Origin: Isoetes taiwanensis
Lineage: Eukaryota > Streptophyta > Lycopodiopsida > Isoetales > Isoetaceae
Length of the DNA stretch: 64,000 nucleotides
Reading direction: 5' to 3'
Assembly (NCBI GenBank): GCA_021234155.1
Contig: JAJEKV010000074.1
Span: 2,613,789-2,677,788 of the forward strand
Part shown: positions 24,395 to 36,813 of the stretch, piece by piece
Layout of the letters: every line of letters begins with the position of its first letter
Position numbering within the stretch: the first letter of the stretch is position 1
Notes under the pieces: model-generated
Seen by the model: the letters and a program-made list of their open reading frames with translations, nothing else
What the model was told of the DNA's origin: nothing
The model's database searches: none
Position numbers and translations under genes: made by a program

Positions 24395-24715
24395 AATACG
24401 CTAAGCGTGTTTCATGCTAACCTTAGCCTTCAACATGAATACTGCCTTTGCGTGCATTCGCAGAGAGGGGAGAAAAAGCATGCAGATAGATAAGTAAATA
24501 GATAAAGGCCGCCTTTTATCTATTTACTTATCTATCCTGCATGTTTTTTTCTCTCTCTCTCTCTTGAATGCACGAGCTTGTATAGTTTTTCCTATATAGC
24601 GGCTTTACACACGAAAGGCAAACAATTTATCCCTAGTTTCAACTTTTAAGCTAAACACGCGGGCGTGTCTCTTAGTTTCTAAGTTTATAAATAAATAAAT
24701 ATAACACGCCGGTGT
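24395..24715. promoter_or_regulatory. palindromes in the divergent intergenic region of element A
   Basis: ACGCTAAGCGTGT (about 24399), AACACGCGGGCGTGT (about 24653) and AACACGCCGGTGTG (about 24702) are short palindromes of the same CACGC...GCGTG type that fill the introns of the plus-strand gene. They are possible operator-like sites. Function is inferred. Confidence 0.45.
24477..24543. repeat. long perfect-looking hairpin
   Basis: About 30-bp arms: ATAGATAAGTAAATAGATAAA on the left, and the complement TTTATCTATTTACTTATCTAT on the right around a CCG centre, flanked by CATGCAG and CTGCATG. It lies in the intergenic DNA between the diverging genes of element A. Confidence 0.85.
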
Positions 24716-24719
24716 GAAT

Positions 24720-26180
24720 CATCGACATTCTCCACTTCCTATTGATAGATGCCAAGTTACATTAATCACCCTAAGGTGACGAAGATGCATTGGAATTACA
24801 TTTGGGCCAGCAATCACACAACCCAACTCCGATTTCGCTCCAATCTCCAACCGGGTTGAACCGCATGGCCGAGCACCAACCGACCGAGCACCGGTCTTTG
24901 CAACCCCCGAGTACTTGGATCAAGTAATGATGATGGCAGCAGAGCCTTGTGGCAATGATAGATCCGGGCTCGAGTCCCTTGCAATCGCACCCGAGGCTGG
25001 CCCTCTTATCTAATCACTTCGAGAATGCAGTACATGCATTGATCGAGAGTGAATCTCGCATCCATCAGCCTCGAGATTCAAAATGAGGAGTCAAGGCTTT
25101 TAGTGGTTAGCCTCTATGACCGGATGCCCCAACACGAACCACTACCACAAAGCGTGATAATGATGCAATGGAGATGGCTCAACCAATGGAGCAGGAGATG
25201 GAGCAGAGGAGGAGCAGGCAGGAGGAGGAGCAGGAGGTGGAGGTGGAGCAAAGTGGGAGGTGGAGCTAGAGCCCGGTGTTTTTGCTGGATTTTACCGGAA
25301 AGAATTCACTATGCCCTCGCAATGGAAATGGGAGATCGATAGCCCAAATACTCAAGAGACCGGGCTTGAAACAAATAGGTCCGGATTTTGTCTGGTTTAT
25401 CCAGTTTATCCAGATTATATACAATTGTAAACTTTTTCCAATGAATACAACAAATTTTGTCTACTTCTATATTTCTACAATGTAGTACATGTTACATACC
25501 TTTTTTAAGCAGTTTCTTGGCCATGCAACAAATGTTCCTACACTTTCTCCAACCGTATCCCCACCGGGGTGTCTGCGAGGTAAAGCTTCATCCATAGCGC
25601 AGCAGTTAATCACTATAACTAGGACATACTTATCCCCGAGTGGAATTCCATGACAGTTTGCAGTCGGATCGATGGAGTCGATCTTGCATAATCCTACTTT
25701 CCTTTTCTGATTTGTAGTTAACATGAAAGATTCATCTTCGACACTGCAGACAATTGCCTATTCAGGCACCTTTATTGGAAATTATTGTACAAGCTATAGG
25801 AATGAGATGCTTACCAGAATTCTGTAGCCATTCTTGAGAAGCCGATTCGAGTTCTCGAAATCACAGGCGCTATGGAAACGCAGGCGGTCGGGAAAAATTC
25901 GAGTTACAAGAAAGCTTAGGTTAATTACATTTTGGCGGGATACATTTTGGGTAGATTGATTTTTAAAAACTTAATAAAAGAAGTCGGCGGACGGGTCTTC
26001 GTCATTATTATTTGTATGTGTCAAGAATATTTCGAAACTGCATTTTATGTTTTCTTGAAATTCAAATTTCTCTCGTGCAGGTAGAAAACGCTATTTCTCA
26101 TACAGGTAGAAAAAGTTATTTCTTCGAGCAGCTCGAGCGCGTATCCGAGCGACCTTCCGACTCTGTTACTAGGCGACTCC
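24720..26180. other. spacer between diverging genes of element A
   Basis: Contains a purine-rich GGAGCAGGAGATGGAG stretch (25180-25265) and the fragment noted at 25499-25724. Otherwise no coding evidence. It probably includes another insertion, because the GC content changes at 24760-25350. Confidence 0.4.
25499..25724 (-). pseudogene. fragment of an En/Spm-like transposase domain (DUF8039-like)
   Basis: One exon-like block reads GIPLGDKYVLVIVINCC, then GDTVGESVGTFVAWPRN, and ends at a GTATGT donor. The His-Gly-x-Pro-Leu-Gly start and the G-x-F-V-A-W-P end are typical of a domain linked to plant CACTA/En-Spm transposases (DUF8039, from memory). It may be an upstream exon of the element A transposase or an unrelated fragment. 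No further exon could be traced. Confidence 0.55.
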
Positions 26181-26609
26181 GGAGATGTCTTCTAAAACGA
26201 ATCGAGGTCGAGGCGGACGGGGCAGAGGAAACGGTGGAAGAGGAATCTCAAAACCCGGCACTTCTCAAGTTTTAGAGGACGTTGATCAGAATACACAGAA
26301 TACACAGAACCCTATTCAAGGTATTTAATTTGCCACAGAATACACACTGTGTGGAGAGTATTATGCTTGCATGAATTTGAGATATTTCCTTGCCTTCAGT
26401 TAATAAGCTTTGCATGAGTTTGAGTTATTATGCTTACCATCAGTTAATGCTCTGATTGTCCATTTTGTAGAACATAATTTTGCTCTGTTTTATAGAATAT
26501 AGCAGTGTTAGACAGTTGGAGATAGCAATGTTCAATGAGATTAAATAGTGTGAAATATGGATTCATAAAGGGTATGTAGCTTAAAATGTGGATGCAAACT
26601 AATTTAGTT

Positions 26610-26705
26610 TCAAATTCACGCATAGCATGGTCAATAATAGGAGCTACCAACACGCCAATCGTGAATTGTACTAATTTAGGTTTAAATGCACGCCAAGCGT
26701 GATCT
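26610..26705. repeat. palindromes in intron 1 of the element A gene
   Basis: CACGCATAGCATGG, CACGCCAATCGTG and CACGCCAAGCGTG are diverged copies of the CACGCCAGGCGTG palindrome. Confidence 0.6.
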
Positions 26706-27934
26706 CTTGTTCTGAAAAGTACTCTAAAAAATGTTCATCTTCTTTTGCAGTGCCCAAGAGGAAGAAAACCACTAATAATTCGGGGTGTATTCCTGCCAAG
26801 AAAGCAAGGGTAGACGACCCAGATGCAGTACCATATGATCTCACCTTAGATGATGAAGGGCCGATTCTTATAGCAACCACTGACCCTGCCTGCCCTGAAG
26901 AGGAAATGGACGAGGGTGCCGAGTGGTACGTTGACCTTGCCAAGACAAATGGCAAGCTCGACTTAACTCTCTTCTCGAGGAAAAAGGAAGCAGACAAGAT
27001 GACCAAACAAGGGATCCTAATCTCTTGTGAGGAAGAGGACGACACCAACTGCAAATTGCTCTTGGAGATTACACATAAGCAAAAGAAAGATCTGCTCAGA
27101 CTTACTCACTCAATCAGTAGAGCTATCGCATACAAGGATACGTTCATGAAGACAGATGTGAACGGTGAGACATGTTTTAAGTATGGTTGGCCAACCAATG
27201 TAGCGATTCACGCCAATATCTATTTGCTAAGGGGTTACAGCCAGCGTGAGGCATGTTCACTAAACCGACACCAAGTCACTATTTGCGGCAAGTTAGGGAA
27301 TTAGCTGACTTGAAAGCTTCTTGGAGGGTCCTAGATCTAGGGAAGGATGTTCAACCTGCAGTTGTCGAAGGCATGGAGGCTTCTGTTTTTGAGAATGAAG
27401 CGGACAGGGTGACGCAGCTAGAGGCCATGAACAAGCTGAATAAGTATGCTGACCATTATCCATTGGGTCTTAAGGAAAGTTTTGCGATCTATGTGAAGTC
27501 CCTCATCCGTTCACCAAGCTCCATTTATGTTAGCAGAAGATATGATCCAGCACATGCCATGGAGATTGTTCGAGCATGATTAGTAATCCAGGTCAAATGC
27601 CTATGCCAAATGGATGTGTTACCTTGGGATATGATCTCAACAAGCTTTCTTTGATGGATCTAACGTCGAGGAGCTATTATTAAATGATGATATTAAATTC
27701 TTCATCATCGACGGGCAGTATTCCGTTGAGGCACAAAAGGCCCTCATCAGGCAGGCAGAACAAACAGGCCAAACCATGTTCTACAATCACTATGCGTATA
27801 GGAGGTGTCGTCTCTTGGATGGCAATACTTCACCTGCAGATTTGGCTGAGATTAGTGCAACTTTGAATGAAATGGGGAAGACATTTCTATACAAAAGGTA
27901 ATTGACTGCATTAGGATGTTAGCACTTTAATATT

Positions 27935-28232
27935 CACGCCAGGCGTTCATTCAAATGAAACCAATTCACGCCAGGCGTGATTTCAAATGAAACCAAATCA
28001 CGCCAGGCATGCTTTCAAATCAAACCAATTCACGCCAGCGTGAAATGTTAAAAACATGCCCGGCGGAATTGATTTGATTTGAAAGCACGCTGGCGTGATT
28101 TGGTTTCATTTGAAATCACGCATGAATTCAACTGATTCGAAAGCACGCCTGGCGTGAATTCTACCGATTCTAAAGCACGCCCGCCGTGAATTGCATTGGT
28201 ATTTAATTCATTTCACGCCAGGCGTGCTTTGA
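27935..28232. repeat. palindrome array CACGCCAGGCGTG, about nine copies
   Basis: The 13-bp palindrome CACGCCAGGCGTG or close variants recurs about every 30 bp, separated by TTTCAAATGAAACCAA. Halfway through, the spacer orientation flips (TTGGTTTCATTTGAAA), so the whole block is itself a large inverted repeat. It follows a GTAATT donor after TFLYKR and therefore appears to lie in an intron. Confidence 0.85.
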
Positions 28233-28985
28233 GGTTGATCTTTTCTATTGAAATCGCTACCCATGTGTTTCTTGTCTTCGACATCGATTCAATGCCCGTA
28301 GACTTTGGCACCATACGGGAGCAAGCGCTACCACGCGGCCAACAACGATGGGTGGAATATGGTCGCCCATTACCCACCGCATTGCATGGGTCAAAGTCCG
28401 AGGCTTTCAAACCGGCGGAGATTTAACTCCGTCGCAGAACAATTATACGTGAGAAGAAGAAAACCGCAAGAAAATCAAAGAAAAAAGGTGGTGATGACAT
28501 TACAGATCCTTTTCCGAAGCTCATCTAGCGTGTCAGCCCAATAGACTCGTGATAAGATTGTGTTTTGTAAGGATGCAGTATGGCAAAAGTGGAATGAATT
28601 TTGGGACGCTTTATGCACAAGGGAAGCTGCCGTATACTATGGGTAGGGTGCCTCCTGTTGATGTAAGCATCTTTGACTTGAATGTGACAGATGAGAAAGA
28701 CTCGGGGGCTAGGCAACGGCTGAGACCATTTGGGTTTTAGACCAGTGCTTAAAGAAGGAAGTCTTATACAAGAAGAGTGCTTTCACTAAGGATAGGATGT
28801 CCTTCATTGAGTGCTGCAGCCATGTGAAGGATGTACGTACAATGAAGTCAGCTGTAGGAGCTGAGTTACAAAGGCTATCGGGGGATGTGGCATTATTTGA
28901 AATTGGATTGCTGGACAAATACAAGGTCAGTAATGATGACATCAAGAAGTTTGTATTCTGGTCAAAGGACTTCCTAAAGAACTAG

Positions 28986-31240
28986 TAATGATGCCCAGCG
29001 TTGCTGGGCATAAGTTAGGAGCCTGTAAATGTTTTGATCATGCATGTTCTTGAATGGTTTCTTGCTGTTAAAGGAGAAGTTCACACGAAGGTATACCAAT
29101 TAGGACATACTGGCACATGGCCTTGTAATGTTAAAGACATCTTCTTCCTTGGCAGTACTAAGATATCTCTGGATGTGGGCCTTTTCTTTAGCAAGCTTAT
29201 TGATTCCAATCAAGACCCGAGGTATGGAAGCCGAATTATTGGGCAATGCCTCCAAGATTTTGGGGCAAGCTAGGATTAGCTATTAAAAAGTGACATTTCA
29301 GCCCTCAGATCTATGTCAAACTATCTGTATCGTCTGTGAAGATGTCAAACTATCTATATCGTCTGATCTCGGCCGCGATTGAAGACACAACGTAAAACAT
29401 TATAATATAAAAAGATGTCTCTATTTTGTGGCATCCATTGTGTATATTTGAAACATCCAATGCACCTTGTGACATTTGAAAGTGAAGTAATTCAAATCTC
29501 AATAGAGGACCAAACTATTGTTGGGCATAAGTTGGATTGTTAAAATAAGTTGGATTGTCAAAATATTGTTTGCTATTTGATAGGCTAATTTATTCCAAAA
29601 TATTGTCTTCTATTTGTTTTGATGATTAAGAATAGCATTTATGTCCATTCATGGCAAAGACATCAAATCATATCAATGGCAACACATTCATGCCACATCA
29701 CACATTTAATAAATCATTGAATGCCGACTTGCTTATCCAAAATTGTCAATTACACCTTGCAAATAATGTAGGTCCTTTCTTTCATTTTACTCCTATACCT
29801 ATAGACTAACAATTTATCAACGAAGAAAGATCTAACATGAATATTGATATACATTATTATCAAGCAACATCTTGCAAGTCTAGATAGATCAGTTTCTTTC
29901 TGTACTAAGTGAGACTATGAAAAAAAAATAGTAAATTAATTTATCATTCTTTGTGGCAAAATATTGTATTTACTTAAAAATAAATTCATGTTGTCTGAAC
30001 AAATTCCATGACCAAAGGCTCTGGCTATTTTTGCAGTCTGCCCGTCCTTATCAAGGACATACAATTGCAAAGCTCGCAAAGCATGAACATATTTTCAGGC
30101 TTCTTATTGTCACTGCATCCACTGGCATCTCTCTCGCTTAGGCATCATTCATCTGCATTGATTCAATGCAAAGAAGTACATGCCATGAGTACAGGTTTTT
30201 CTAGAATCTGGCTGTTACTGAAGAAAGACATTTGCATCTAGATCTAGCCGTTGAGCTTCCAGTGATTTCATTTTGTAAATGTCATACATAACTTGTTACG
30301 CACATTCCATCATTTCAACAAAAGGATCAGATTCCATCACTCCAACTTAAGCCAGCAAGCAAACTCACAAAATTTTCAGAGTCGCATGTACCAATTCAGG
30401 TCTAGCTGCAAAACAGCCACATGGCCCATCTGCAAGACAGTCAAAATGTAGGATTCCATGAACACCTTTTACCTTGAATTCCCATGAAACTTAAATTAAA
30501 TGCTTAAGATGGAGTATTTTAACTATTGAAGGTGCTCCTATGAGCTAAGAACAACTATAATTTAATATTATGTCCAATGCTTGCACAGCAGCATCATACC
30601 TGAATCTAAAGAGCTGCATTAGTTATTTACGCAATTTTTCCGAGCAAAATAACTGGCCAAGACAACCAAAATGTTATGACTTCCTTCCGAGCCTCAGTTT
30701 GATCTAGTGAAATGGAGCAATACCCCAAATGCCTATGGTGCTGCATGTATTGGGAAGGTTGCAATCACAAATGATGGATTTGAATAAGATGGCAATGATC
30801 AAATGGTTTTAGCTCAATCAGCAAATAAGGAGCAAAATAGAGTCTTACACTACAGCATTAATGTCATTATTTGAGTTACTTCCAGTTGAGGAAAATGGCA
30901 ACGGTTACTGCAAGGGAACAAAATGTCAAAATCTTTCAAAACAAACAATGCGATAAACAGAAGAAGAAAGAAAGCGCAGCGCAGTACAGCTAACGGCATA
31001 GCCAGACCAACATAACTTATATTTTTTAAGCTTACAAAATAAATTTGTAACGCCGCCATTTACACCTGCCGCAGCCTGTGATAATTCAACCATAAAAGAT
31101 GAGCAATGGAAATTCACGTACTGACATGGCAAACAGAATATATATTTGTGATAAGAAAGTGCACAGATTTATAGAAAAAGATGTGGTAAAGCTCATGCAC
31201 ACAGAAAGGCATTTACAGTTGCCTAGCCAGATCGATATCT
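28986..31240. other. Helitron interior, left part, unassigned
   Basis: A 79-codon frame (29034-29273, plus) and others match nothing I know. The rest is AT-rich. Confidence 0.4.
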
Positions 31241-31645
31241 TACTGTTCTTTGCATCTTTGCATCAAGCTAAAGGCTAGCTCTCCAGAATTTGTAAATCCT
31301 TGAGAATGAACCTGAGTAGAAACTGAAAGAGAAAAAAGATTGAGAGTGAGAATACCTGAGTTGATGTTATGCCTGAGGTCCCAGATATGCCCCAGCCATG
31401 GTCCTTTTCTCTTCCTTGCTCTGATAATTCTAAATGGGTACAGGACAGGGCTCAAAATTAAACCTAAAGCTGCACGACTAAGCGATAGCCATGCATTGTT
31501 TTTTATTAGTTGATTTCTGTTTCTGGCCATATTATACTCTTTTAAGTTCTTCAGCAGGAGGCTGAGAGATTGCAACCCAAAAAGAGCTATGCCATACGCA
31601 GTTAGAGAAGGGCTTGGTCTATTTCAAAATAAGATCCTGCCATAT

Positions 31646-31969
31646 TTAAATCAAAGAAACATGAACCTTTACTGCCTGTATTGCAACAACATACCAAAGA
31701 GGAAATTCATATACAAACTGCAGATATGGCCAAGCAGGATCCATAACCGGTTCTTCCTCTTGAGGATCAAAACCCTCGGTATTGCAGTTCTTCACGAAAA
31801 GATTTTGTCTTTCCAAATTAGGGACACCCCTAAAAGCCGGAAGCTTCTCAAAAGTAACAGTCAATCCACCATTTGCTGGGTTTGATTTTGTGGAACGACT
31901 ACCTGATGCAGCCAATCTTGTTGAAACTGAATGGCAAGTACCCGCCATGGCAGTATTTCTAGAGCCCAC
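31646..31969 (-). pseudogene. captured fragment of PP2A regulatory subunit B' (B56)
   Basis: The minus-strand frame contains FRGVPNLERQNLFVKNCN and, directly after, FDPQEEEPVMDPAWPYLQFVYEF. Both are hallmark blocks of plant B' subunits of protein phosphatase 2A (family forms FRDVPxSEKQNLF and DPAWPHLQIVYEF). In a real subunit they are about 70 residues apart, so the middle has been lost, by exon loss or deletion. The frame then degrades (LWYVV). A full B' protein is about 500 residues. Here only about 60 recognisable residues remain. Location inside a Helitron fits gene-fragment capture. Confidence 0.8.
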
Positions 31970-32799
31970 AAGAATAGCTGCATATTGTCTAGCATTTAGA
32001 ACTGCATCACCCTGAACAGCCGAACCATAGTCCTTGCCTGCGCAACAGGCGCACTTGTTGTCACAACTCCGGAGGGCAAAGCCCCACTGCTTTCATTTTT
32101 AGACAGTTCTTTGGGGAAAAACATATTCAGTCGATTCTATGCCTATCAGCAAATTAGCTTCTCCATTTTGAAAACTTAACAGCTAAGGCTTCTTCAGAAG
32201 CAACCGACCTGTATCCAACAATCACGCTTTAATGGAAAGAAAATCAAGCTGGCCGCAGGAACAGTAGCTTGGAATGTCTGGAAAGGTCTCGATGACTCCC
32301 ATTGCTGGAGTTGAACCAAGAACAATAGGATCGACTGGTCTGATCTCAGCCTAAACTCGAAATCAATGAAGCACTCCGCTGTGGAACAGGGCCAATGGAA
32401 CAAAACCTAGTTATGCCATAGCAGGAAAAATCTTAACCATCCTATATCTTAACCATTAAATCTGGACGTAGGTTCCAGAGCTCACAAAGCTCCCTAAATC
32501 GCTCTGATAGCTTTAGTCAAGTGCCAGAACCCGTTTCTAGAAACTCACTTGCCCGAGGTAAGAAAACCCTAAGCCTTTTTTTGCCTTTTATTGGACTGAT
32601 CCCTGCCGTAGCCAAGCTCTGAAAATTGTGGCAACAATGAACAGGTCTTTGTTTGGACCTTCTAAAAAAGGAGGGCTTTGTTTGGACCCTTTGATCTAGT
32701 TAGGTTATTTGTGGCCGTCAGATCTAGGGGTGGATCCGAATCCAGGAATTACGGTATAACATTATAATATAGGAGGATTGGAAGGCTAAAAATACAAAA

Positions 32800-33987
32800 C
32801 ATAAGGAGACTCTACCCCCTAAGGTACTGGCCGAGTTGAGAAGAAAAGTGGCCCTTATGAAGAAGATTACTGGAGAAGAAGACACTGTCCAGTATTCAGT
32901 CTCCATTGGGTACAAAGGTCTCTTGCCAGAATCAACAGATTGCCTTAAAAATATATCACTCTTTGTGTTGGACAGCAGGGGTGGGAGAGGAGATATGGGC
33001 ATGAACCAGAAGGACTACAACAGCTTTTTACCAGCTGTATAGGATTGACAACTGAGAGGTCCTTCACTATTGTCATCGTTTGTCCTTCAGGTGAGTCACA
33101 TCTGCATGCACTATCCGCTGCTCATGATCTGGAGTGCGTCAAAGTTATTAGGGAGGGATGCCTAATATATGATGTTAAAGATAATGAGTTGCGAACAGAA
33201 CGGAAGATGGCACATGTGATCTTTATTATGATAGCCATGCTGTCAGACGAGGAATATGATATTGCTAAGGCCAAGGGTGACAATAGCAGTGCATGGAAAT
33301 GTTTTCTTCTAGATGATCCAGACTTAAAAACTATATTCTATCATACGGATCAGGATCAGTCAGGATGAGTCAGAAGAGGATGAGGATCGGGACCCCCTCC
33401 TAAGTGGGGAAATCAAGTACGAGCTACAAACTAAGGAGAAGGGCCCCTTAAATAAAAATGGATTTCCCCTTGCTATGGCTGCTTACCTCGTCGAGGCATT
33501 TGCTCCAATTGATACAACCTGCTTGGAGCTTCATGTTGGAGGTTATATTGCCCGAGAGGCTCTTATGGGTGTTAGAAGATGTCACTGCTTTGTGAGTGAT
33601 GAGCAGGCCAAAGACTTTCTTGAACCATTCCTCATGCATGTGCTTGCCAAATCTCCTAAAGGCTCTTATGGCAACCTGAAATCATCAGCAATCAAAAGTC
33701 TCGTAGACTTGTCCAATTCGAAAGTGGACGATGGTTCTGGTGAGGGAACTAGTAATCCGCAGCCTGAAAAGGAAAGCAATGAACAAATAGCTGCTAAACT
33801 GGCTGCTCAAAGTAATGTAATGAAGGCGAACTTGGGGAATATCTATGCCTCCCTTCAGGGTGATGCAAGCAACAACAGAGGAGATTCACAGGTTAACAAT
33901 GAACTAATTGACAGGGTAACCGAAACTGAAGGCAACCAAGGCGACTCTAGTGATTCACAGGTTTGCCAAATCAATCCTATATTATAA
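32800..33987 (+). pseudogene. captured, degenerate ParB/methyltransferase-family fragment
   Basis: Several plus-strand frames form a decayed gene. The last one (33475-33987, 170 codons) reads CLELHVGGYIAREALMGVRR and then CFVSDEQAKDFLEPFLMHVLAKSP. This lines up with the C-terminal motif I region of the element B methyltransferase (DVFSGSGTTIACALKKGRN; DIDKEAVNFIRMRLDVLPNLP), but the SAM-binding FxGxG is gone. A Ser/Asp/Asn-rich tail follows, as in element B. Upstream frames (32836-33042, 33045-33368) may belong to the same gene. It is a catalytically dead relative, either captured by the Helitron or left from another element copy. Confidence 0.55.
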
Positions 33988-34264
33988 AATTTTACTGTAT
34001 GTCTGTCTTCAACAGCGCCCTAGATCGGACGGCTTAGATCTAGGGCTAGATTGAGGACAGTTTAGATTTTAAGGTTCGAACGGAGATATTCCGCCTCCGC
34101 CATAGTCGATCTTGCAGCCTTGCAGTCTCTGGGAGAGTGTTCTTTCCAAGCATGGTGATCGTTCAACGACCAAGCATGACCAAGCTATGCCAGGCCACGA
34201 TTTGCACAGGCAGCACTCGAAGTAAGATGGCATTACTCCTTGAAGCTGCGGTGTTTGATTTTTA

Positions 34265-34603
34265 GCTTCATTCCTGTCTACTGGGGGTCGTTTGCATCAG
34301 AACCTACATGACAATGCAGTGTTCTCACCGCTTTCTGTAGCTGTAGCTATAGCTATGGTAGTGGCCAGAGCAAAAAATGCTACCCCACATCAGATCATTT
34401 CCGTTCTCAAGCTTCCAAATGAAGCTGCACACGAATTTTGTAGTCAATTACGGACTATAGTGCTCTGTGATTGGGCTGTTCATTACCTGGAGACTTGCAT
34501 TGTATATGCCATAGTTGAAGCTTTCAACCCTGTAAAAGAGCCACAATGTGGTAAGGTCCATCTGTTTTTTGTTGGTTTGCATCATAACCCAGTGCAAATC
34601 TGA
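34265..34603 (+). pseudogene. captured serpin fragment
   Basis: LHQNLHDNAVFSPLSVAVAI, then AMVVARAKNATPHQIISVLKLP, is the N-terminal helix A/B region of a serpin (family form NVVFSPLS...GAKGxTxxQ). A full serpin has about 390 residues with the reactive-centre loop at the C-terminal end, and neither the loop nor the core sheet is present. The fragment follows an AT-rich, intron-like stretch and runs out after about 60 residues. It fits Helitron gene-fragment capture on the plus strand. Confidence 0.75.
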
Positions 34604-36813
34604 GTTAGTTGCTACATTTGATGGCTATGAATACTATATCGGCTTAGCCATTGGATGATCTGGTACCCATTTTATAGGCAAATGCAAAGATTTGTTTCTG
34701 AAAGTAGAAGGGCTTTTGACTATCTGCATGATTCCTAAAATGGTCAATAAATATTTGGCGCTCAAATAAGCTGCTGCAAATTTATATCTGAGGTATTTCC
34801 ATACAGCAAGAATGTCAAAGTTTATTATTTTCAATAAGTTGTTGATCTTGCTAGAAATGATATAATGCTGAAGAGATTAACTTTAAGATGATCAGACTAT
34901 GCTCAAAAGGCCTGTCCTGCAGCGATTGGATGCTAGAACTTATATGATTCTCTGCACAATGCATCACATCCAAACAAGATTCAGGTGCAAGATTACTAGG
35001 GAAGCTTCACTCCTGACACTCCATAAAAACCAGTGGATCAGCGTCTTACAAATACCAAATGGGTTGAACAAAAAGCAACTATTAGAAGAGCACCAAATCA
35101 GGTTTGACAAAGTATATTTAGCATGAATGTGATTAAATTTGTTTGCCATCATTTGGAAGTATTCAATGGGGCTGATTTCCTATGATCAAGCATATATGAA
35201 GGGATATGATGTTCTAAGTATGTTAAAACAGTGATATATTGCTTAATGCTTGATGAGCATATACAGGCAAATGCCTTTGTGATCTAAGAATGTTGTTGGA
35301 TAGTTAAAAATGCATTTAACTATGTTACTACTATGCGAAAACTATTTGTAAATCCTATGTTTCTTTAAAATCCTATAAAAGTGACTACGATTCTGAAAAA
35401 AATCTGAAATATGTTGAGTTTATTTATATACAAAGCTGAGATCTAATTGGATAAGTTCAAAATGATAAAAATGTTATACTTTGCTATGAAATTGACTGTG
35501 AAAATTGACGATGATTATCAAGGTTGCCCAGAGACATTGGTAAGCAGTTTGTGTAGGTTCTCATTGCTTTCAGGTTTTTCTTTGGTCTACTACGGGCTGT
35601 ACAAGTTCAATAAGCTCTACGAGCTTACTAATTTTGTCACACACCATGAGAAACCTATAGAATGTACCCCAATAATTCGAAAATCGAGTTGTTGAGAAAT
35701 AGGTTTTGTATGTCATAGTTGCAAAATATATTGGAGTTGGTTCAAATTACCTGAAAGTGCTTTTCCTGTTGCATATGCACAAGGCTATTATACAAAATAT
35801 GTTGACAAATATGTTAAAATGACAAAATCTGTTACGGGGCAGAAAATGCATCTATTATTATTGCTGTCACGTTATCAGGTAGGCGTTGTTTCTTTTGTTT
35901 ATTTAGTTGGTTTTAATCGTTGAGAACCAATAATACTTTTTGTTCTCGCTTGCTTTTTGTACAGAGCAGAGGAACATCTATCTAATACTCTTTGCCATGT
36001 ACAGAGCAGGTTGAATTCATTCTGGATATTGAGTAATTTTTCAAAGTCCAAGTGCTGGTAATTGAAGTGAAGTCTAACATTTCTGATTTGGCCACCCATT
36101 CCTACACGCAACATATGATAGGTCATGTGCCATACATTTCTTGCCTGTGCCTTTAGGATACATTGGCCTCTCCACTGTTCAAGAACTCTATTCTTTTCTA
36201 GAGCAACAAGACAGGAAATATGATATGGTTATGAGGAAAGTTGAGAATTGCACGGTGCTGCCTGGTACGAAATGCTTCTCTAATGTATCTAGATGTTGTC
36301 AGTTTGTTGTTCTAGAAATGAGAGATGACTCCAATAATCCTCAATGGTTTTGTATACCAACCATATATTTTGTTCCTTTTAACTACTGCAATTGAAACCA
36401 ACTCCAATTCTTCAGTTGTACTTAAAAAATTGCTCACCTTTAGAAATAGATAATCACTTTGTATTTCTCATAACAGTTATGCATGGGCCATATACTATAT
36501 GCATATTTTGAATTAGGCAGTCCCACTCATATTCCATGATATTCAATTGAATTCGACTTTATCATAAATAGAAACAAGCAGGGACTTTTAATATCAAATC
36601 AAACATAAAAAAGCAAATAGAGATAAACTTAAGTTGATTCAACACTATCTAATATGAAGGAGCTAGGCTTTTTTTTTTTTATTGTTATTAAGCCTTTGGA
36701 AAGTTTTGTTATAATAAAAGGATACAAACTTGGATTATTACTGCATGCTTTTCTCATTGCATCCCAACATTTACAACCCCTCAACTTATGCCCAGCAACG
36801 CTGGGCACCATTA
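34604..36813. other. Helitron interior, right part
   Basis: A splice-consistent exon (TTTAG|GATACATTGG at about 36157, open to 36395) encodes YIGLSTVQELYSFLEQQDRK, which I do not recognise. Other parts are AT-rich. Confidence 0.4.

Larger units (their letters stand above)
26185..28981 (+). pseudogene. element A ParB-like gene, 5' part
   Basis: Exon 1 (26185-26320) encodes an RGG-rich start (RGRGGRGRGNGGRG). After an intron, exon 2 starts at 26751 and joins in frame at V-PKRKKT. Acidic and basic linkers follow, then a conserved block with frameshifts near 27290 and 27590, and a ParB-like core reading IIDGQYSVEAQKALI (about 27693-27737). It aligns with GGNHSFKARRQL of the element B gene and occupies the place of the G-x-x-R motif of ParB-type CTP/nucleotide-binding domains, but the Arg is missing. 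Later exons (28240-28981) are diverged and contain stops. The frame runs intact into 28981, where a Helitron cuts it, and resumes at 36818. Confidence 0.6.
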
